DNA from: Ochotona curzoniae
Lineage: Eukaryota > Chordata > Mammalia > Lagomorpha > Ochotonidae
Reading direction: 5' to 3'
Assembly (NCBI RefSeq): GCF_017591425.1
Contig: NW_024466607.1
Span: forward strand, 10,424,501 to 10,488,500
DNA length: 64,000 bases
The position numbers and the translations under genes were made by a program. Shown piece after piece: positions 58,561 to 64,000 of this stretch. A model generated the notes under the pieces. That model was given only the letters and a program-made list of their open reading frames with translations. It made no database searches and was not told where the DNA came from. The stretch's first letter is position 1, and each line of letters starts with the position of its first letter.

Positions 58561-58875
58561 TGGGCTGGCACGGTAGCTTAGTGGCTAAAGTCCCCGTCTT
58601 GCACACACTGGGATCCCATATGGGCACCGGTTTGTGTCCCAGCAGCCCTGCTTCACATCTGGCTCCTGCTTGTAGCCTAGGAAAGCAGTAGAGGATGGCC
58701 CAAAGCCTTGCGACCCTGCACCCGCATGGGAGACTCAGAAGAGGCTCTTGGCTCCTGGTTTCAGATTGGTGCAGTGCCAGCCGATGTGGCCACTTGGGGA
58801 ATAAATCAAAGGTTGGAAGATTTTTCTGTCTGTCTTTCCTCCTCTCTGTATATCTGACTTTCCAATAAAAAAATA
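58561..58875 (+). repeat. Full-length CSINE, forward
   Basis: GGGCTGGCACGGTAGCTTAG head to AATAAAAAAAT tail. ATAGTCCTACTG before and ATAGTCTTACTG after form a target-site duplication with one mismatch. Confidence 0.95.
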
Positions 58876-58936
58876 TAGTCTTACTGATGATCTGACAAAA
58901 ATAGTTAGAGTCCTACCTAACATGCCAGGGAACAGG

Positions 58937-59565
58937 CATTATTTATTTGAAATGCGGAGTTACAGAGATGGAAAGATAGATTTTCCATCCACTGGTTAAC
59001 TCCCCAAATGGCTGCAACAGCCAGAACTGGGCCAGTCTGAAGCCAGGACCCAGGAGCTTATTCTGGTTCTTCCACATGAATACTGGGGCTCAAACGCTTG
59101 GGCCATCCTCTGCTGAATTCCTAGTGCATTAGCAGGGAGCTGGACCAGAAGTGAAACAGGCAGGACTGGTGCCCACATCTTTTTTTTTTTTTTTAAAGAT
59201 TTATTTATTTTTGTTGAAAAATCAGATATAAAGAGAGGATAGACAGAAATTATCTTCCATTTGCTGATTCACTCCCCAAGTGGCTGCAATGGCCAGAGCT
59301 GAGCCAATCTGAAGCTAGGAGCCAGAAGCTTCTTCTAGGTCTCCCATGTAGCTGCAGGGTCCCAAGACTTTGGGCCATCCTCAACTGCTTTCCCAGGCCA
59401 TAAGTAGGGAGCAGGATGGGAAGCAGGTTAGCCTTGAGCACATGAACCAGCATCCATATGGGGTCCAGGGTCATGCAGGGTGAGGACTTTAGCCACTAGG
59501 CTGCCGGGCCGCGCCCTGCAACCCACATCTGATGCTTAACTTATTGTGTCACAAGGCCAGCCCCA
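58937..59565 (-). repeat. Old reverse CSINE split by a nested CSINE
   Basis: The outer copy occupies 58937-59178 and 59520-59565 (TTATTGTGTCACAAGGCCAGCCCC head). Confidence 0.85.
59179..59519 (-). repeat. Nested CSINE, reverse
   Basis: Full-length copy inside the older one. CCCACATCT on both sides (59171 and 59522) is the target-site duplication. Confidence 0.92.
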
Positions 59566-60230
59566 AGGTATTTTTTAAGACACTTTTAATCCAGTGAAAG
59601 TCAATATTCACTCACTGTGGGTGTGGTACAGCAGAATCCTGAGGGCTGGGACAGAAACCCTGCCCTTGAGGACCTGAAATCAAGATCCCGGTCCTTGGCT
59701 GCACTACAGGCTGTCAGTAGAAGGGAGCACAGGTTAGGGAGGCAGCCTGTAGGAAGGTTGGATCCTTGGATGAGGTAAGACCTGAGCTGGACTGCTAAGA
59801 TTAAACAGATGGTCACAACACAGCCACGATGGGGAGCAGGCATTCTAGGTAGAGGAAACAGCATGTTCAAGGACACATAGTCTGATACAGGTTGATGTAT
59901 TTGGCCTCCAGCAGTGAGTTGAGGGGTTGGGGGAGCAGAAAAGGTACACAAGAATCAAATCATGAGGAGTCTCCCATGCCGGAAAAAGTGAGGACTAGAT
60001 CCCGTATCTGTGGAGACCTTCTGGAGCCTTTGAGTGCGAGCAAATGGGGTACATTGAGCATTGCCACCATGACCTTGTGAAGGACAGACTGGGCAAAAGT
60101 GGGTCTGGAGAAAGAATTGCCCAAGGGCTGCCTGTGGAGACCAGCTGGGCCCTGTTGTCCCTTCAGTCTTTAGGAAATGACACGATTATTCATCCAGATT
60201 TGATTGCAATAGAAATTATTTGTCCATAAA
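59566..60230 (+). repeat. Probable ancient dispersed repeat
   Basis: GGGAGCAGGCATTCTAGGTAG, then GGAAACAGCATGTTCAAGG resembles a widespread ancient mammalian repeat ('gcattccaggcagagggaacagc' type). The family name is not certain. Confidence 0.4.
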
Positions 60231-61254
60231 CTAAAGGCCTGTATTGTGTAACCTTAAATATAAATAAGCAAGGATTTTGTTCTTGAAGCATTTGTGAACT
60301 GCATTACCTGCACACTGAGGATGAGTTGAACCCGTGCCTGTCCTTAGGCTAGCTGGGGTCGGGTAGACTTGGGTCAGCTGAAAGAACCTTTGCACAGCTC
60401 TGTGAGACAGTTGTCTGCCAGTGATACGATTTTGAACCATTGCAGCTTGTCTTTGTTCCCAAAAGTCCAAAGCCACAAGGGCAGTTAGGATGGACTTAGA
60501 ATTTAGAATGGTTTTAGTCTGTGTCCAAGAATGGGCTGGTAAATATGGTCCCCCCGCCATATTCCCGTGTTTTTGTGCAGTCTCGAGCAGGCTCCCATGT
60601 CGTTGCTAGATTTTGGCCACTCACAGCTTGCCATTGAAAAGCCATCTGATTCCAATAATTGTCTGGATAGAATTCCCTGCTCTCTGTCATCAGTTTGTCT
60701 CCGAAGAATTTGCTGTTGAACACTCATTGGGCTAATTTGTAAACATAATTATTGTCAAAGAGACAAATGGTTGGACAAGGACATATAATTCAAGATATCC
60801 TTAGAAGCAGCAGGTCCTGGTGCTAAGCCTGACATTTTTGCTGCGCTTGACTGATTCACACAGCAGCCATCATTGTATCGAGTGTGACTACGCTCAGCAA
60901 AGTGCAGTTTTGGAAGAGCAGATCAGCAAGTTGTTAGAAACTATTGAACTCTCCAGAGGAGCTGGTGCCTGGAATGTGCTTGCTCAGCAGGGAAAGCTGA
61001 GGATTTTTCTCACAGCTGAGGGGTTCGCTGAGCAGCCTTTGGGAGGCTGGGATTAAGGTCAGGTTAAATGCAAGCTCTGGTCTATAGGGAAACCAGACCC
61101 TTCACCCCATCCCCACCCCAGGTGTTACTCCATAACAGCTCTTGTGCAAGCACAGGTACGCATGCCTCACATACAGCGCCTGCGATGGTTTCCTGTGGTT
61201 TCTGATTGCCTGCCCCTCTTCGTCCTTTGCTGATACCATTTTTTCCCCCTCCAT
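60231..61254. other. Intergenic, no gene seen
   Basis: Contains a 78-codon open frame at 60820-61056 with no recognisable domain and no splice sites that would make it an exon. Confidence 0.45.
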
Positions 61255-61610
61255 TTTATTTTCTTAACATTTATTTGAGAAGAGGGAGGGAGGGAGAAAG
61301 AGAAATTTGAGAGAGAGAAAGAGAGAGAGAGAGAGAGATAGAAGTGTTCCATCTTCTAATTCATTTCACAGATGACCTCAGTGGTCAGGGCTTGTGGGCA
61401 ATCCAAAGCCAAGAGCCAGAAGCTTCTTCTGGGTCTCCCAGATGGGCGATAGGACCAAGGCACTTGAGCCATTGTCTGCTGCTTTCCCCAGGCCATTGGC
61501 AGGCAGCTGGATCAGAAGTGGTTTAAGTGAGACTCAAACTGGTACTCACATGGAATGTCCGTGCCATGAGTGGCAGTTTTATCTATTGTACCACAATGCT
61601 GATCCCATTA
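61255..61610 (-). repeat. CSINE, reverse, with expanded GA tract
   Basis: ACATTTATTTGAGAAGAGGG, a long GAGAGA run (61305-61340), then CCACAATGCTGATCCC head. Older subfamily. Confidence 0.8.
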
Positions 61611-61679
61611 TAAAGTTTAAGTAAATTAAATATATAAATACATAAATTAAATGCACAGGTACAAGTGCCTGGCTTGTAT

Positions 61680-61912
61680 CTTTTAAAAAAAAAGATTGAA
61701 TTATTTTTATTGGAAAGTCAGATATACAGAGAGGAGGAGAGACAAAGAGGAAGCTCTTCCTTCTGCTGATTCACTCCCCAAGTGGCCACAACAGCCAAAG
61801 CTGAGCTGATCTGGAGGGGCAGCTGGGGCATAGACTGGCATCCAGGTGGTCATGCAGGATCCCGGCGCATGCAAGGAAAGGACTTTAGCTGCTGGGTTAC
61901 TGTGCCAGGCCC
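61680..61912 (-). repeat. CSINE, reverse, internally deleted
   Basis: ATTTTTATTGGAAAGTCAG, CACTCCCCAAGTGGCCAC, then a jump near 61813 to the head-side GGATCCCGGCGCATGCAAGG. About 100 bases are missing. Confidence 0.88.
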
Positions 61913-64000
61913 TCCAGCTTATGTCTTATACCAAGTATATGCTGTTATCAATAAAGTCTTTGATCTGATTCCATTTTGTCTGTCTTTTGAGCAGTCTGTT
62001 CATTTCCTATTTAAAAAATATTTTTCTCCATCTGTTAATTTCTGTCCATAGGTGAGTCTGTTTCTGGACTCTTCCTTGATTGCCTGGATCTATTGCTCCT
62101 CCCAAGTCAGTGCTATTTGAATCAGTAGAGTTTGTGGTGAGTGTAATCTCAACACTCACTTCTTATTAAGTCTTATTAAGTCTTCTTATTCAAATTAGCT
62201 TTACTTCCATAGAACCGTAGAATTGTTAGTTACATGAAAATCATTATGATTGGAGTTATGTTAAATTTACAGAATTACTCAAAAACACTCAGTGTATTTA
62301 TGATACTGAACATTTCTTTTTCAGCCTTCAAAATGATTTTGCAGATTTCTTCATGAAGGTTTTACATATATATAAATCTGTCATCTGATGTATTTCTACC
62401 TGTAAGTGTCCTGTGGTTTTATGGTCAGCGAAAATGTCTTTTTTCGTGTCAAATTTTATATCTGTTAGTTGGATCCTCCTGATCTATAGAAATGGTTTTT
62501 GATTTCTGTATGTGGATCTTTGTCCAGAATTCTGTTTGACTCTTTTTCAAATCAGTTCTACTAGTTTGTGGAGGCTCACAATATGTGTGTGTGTGCGCGC
62601 GTGCACACGTGTGCATGTGTATTGGCTGGGTTTTCAAGTTCAGTGTTAAGCAATGGTGATCATATATGATATCCAATGGACCTTCCCTTCCCACCGTGCT
62701 GAGCATTTATTAAGCATGCATATTACATTAGATTGAATGCTTAGGGTTATACTGCCTGAGGACGGCCCACACTCACTCCAGTCCCTCACTTGTGTTTTGT
62801 AGGGCTGTTATAGTCTCTCCCAGCACCCAGTTCCTGTCCATCAGAGTCCTAATCACATCTCAGTAGGTGTGGAGTGTGCTATCCTGGGGTGAGGGATATC
62901 AGGAGAGGAGAGACTGATTCATGTTCCTGTCTGTCTGTGCTCTGAGCTCTGTGAGTACAGGGACACTCCTTGTCTTGTGTACTTCTGGCACTTTCAGGTG
63001 CCCAGTGGAACTTGGAGTGAGTGACCGAGTGTCAGTGTTGTACTCGACTGTGTTTTCCTGTACTCACTTTATGGGTTTGTTTTTACTCAGATGGCCTGTG
63101 CAATCTGACACCCTCTCAGTGGGGGTCTTTTGTGGTCACAAATAGATTATCTCAATAGCTCCTATTTGCAGTTTCTTATCCTTCACATTAGCACCAAGAA
63201 TTGGATTCCAGAAACATCTGTCCAAAGTAAACGTATAGGTTCCCTACTGCTGAGGGCCGTATGGGGGGTGGGTCAGCAGGACTGCTCCCTCAGGCACCTG
63301 CTGGGTTGTCTGGATGTGGACTGCCACTGACTCCCAGATGCCTTCAGTAAGGATGGTGGTTACAGGGATGCCGCCAGTCACTGAGCAAGCTTCCTACGGC
63401 TTTCAGTTGGTGTCATAGAGTCATTTTCTCATGTCCGTGCAACCTCTTCATAAACATCTTTTACAATAGCTGCCCAATATTCAGTTGCCCTTCCAATGAT
63501 TAAAATATTTCCATAATAAACCAATTTTAAGAATATTAACAAAAATAAAATTATTAAGGCTCACATTGTATTTTTTAATAAAAAGGCAAAGGTTTCTCTG
63601 CTTTCCTCCTCTATTTAAATAACATTGATTAATTTTAGGAAAGGGGAAGAATAATGAATGCTCCATTTTATTTGTTCTGGCATTTTCTTTCCCATCTCTG
63701 CTTCTGGGGACTATGCAGAAATAAAGTTAGGGTTGTTTTTTTTTTTCTACTGTTCTTCCCCTGTCCCCATGGGTAAGTCTTTTCCATGTATATTCTTACA
63801 TTATTACTGAATATATATTTTATTTCTGTCTCTCTTCACAGAATATGAAATTAAAAAATTTTATCCCTCTCAAGGGTATTGACTTTCTGAGAGTAAATAT
63901 TAAATTATGAAGTAGAGGCAACATTTAAAAAATACATTCAAGGCTTATAAATATATTAAGGACTTGAAGTCAATTCTGCATGCTTCAAAATGCCTTAACA
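61913..64000. other. AT-rich intergenic, no gene seen
   Basis: Mostly AT-rich. The 61.92-62.55 kb part has LINE-like composition. No exon signatures; MOBP coding sequence is absent. Confidence 0.5.
62585..62621 (+). repeat. (TG)n(CG)n microsatellite
   Basis: Alternating TGTGTGTG, CGCGCG and TGCACACGTG: short Z-DNA-prone tract. Confidence 0.85.

Noticed and set aside
30153..64000. MOBP coding exons
   Set aside because: MOBP is the next gene expected by synteny, but no frame resembling its coding sequence is present, so it probably lies beyond the window.

Overview
The window is nuclear DNA of a lagomorph, most likely a pika (Ochotona). It carries about fifty copies of the tRNA-derived lagomorph CSINE. 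The young copies have a head and a 3' tail (a stretch near GCATCGGCCGTTGCGCTC, then a CAATAAAAATAAATAAATCTTT-like end) that I associate with pika rather than rabbit; that genus call is inference. Gene order CCR8 - SLC25A38 - RPSA, all on the + strand, is the conserved mammalian block of human 3p22.1. MOBP would be expected next, but none of its coding exons is visible here.

Layout. 1-5.8 kb: repeats only (CSINEs and LINE fragments). 5.88-6.94 kb: the intact single-exon coding region of the chemokine receptor gene CCR8. 7-11.5 kb: repeats, simple repeats and a strong CTCF-like site. 11.6-22.1 kb: SLC25A38, with a CpG-island promoter and seven coding exons encoding 304 aa. 24.6-29.66 kb: RPSA, with a TATA/TOP-type promoter, one noncoding and six coding exons (295 aa), and two H/ACA snoRNAs in its introns (SNORA6-like and SNORA62-like). 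29.7-64 kb: no recognisable protein-coding gene. This part holds an unassigned CpG island at 30.7-31.3 kb, a short GC-rich promoter-like patch at 51.65-51.98 kb, an orphan splice-site-bounded segment near 55.0 kb, two LTR-like segments, LINE fragments and many CSINEs.

The genes do not form one system. CCR8 is a tissue-restricted immune receptor. SLC25A38 is the mitochondrial glycine carrier that feeds haem synthesis. RPSA is a housekeeping ribosomal protein gene whose introns also supply rRNA-modifying snoRNAs. Three sequence matches to the CTCF core (10.22 kb reverse, 11.59 kb forward, 41.0 kb forward) suggest a domain boundary between CCR8 and the two housekeeping genes.

I did not find a previously undescribed biological system. 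The most interesting observations are loss of the conserved TM7 glutamate in CCR8, a tandem in-frame splice donor in SLC25A38, an E-box-bearing minisatellite in its first intron, the two unassigned promoter-like GC-rich patches, and the orphan exon-like segment at 55 kb. All CSINE strand calls use + for the tRNA-like head reading first.
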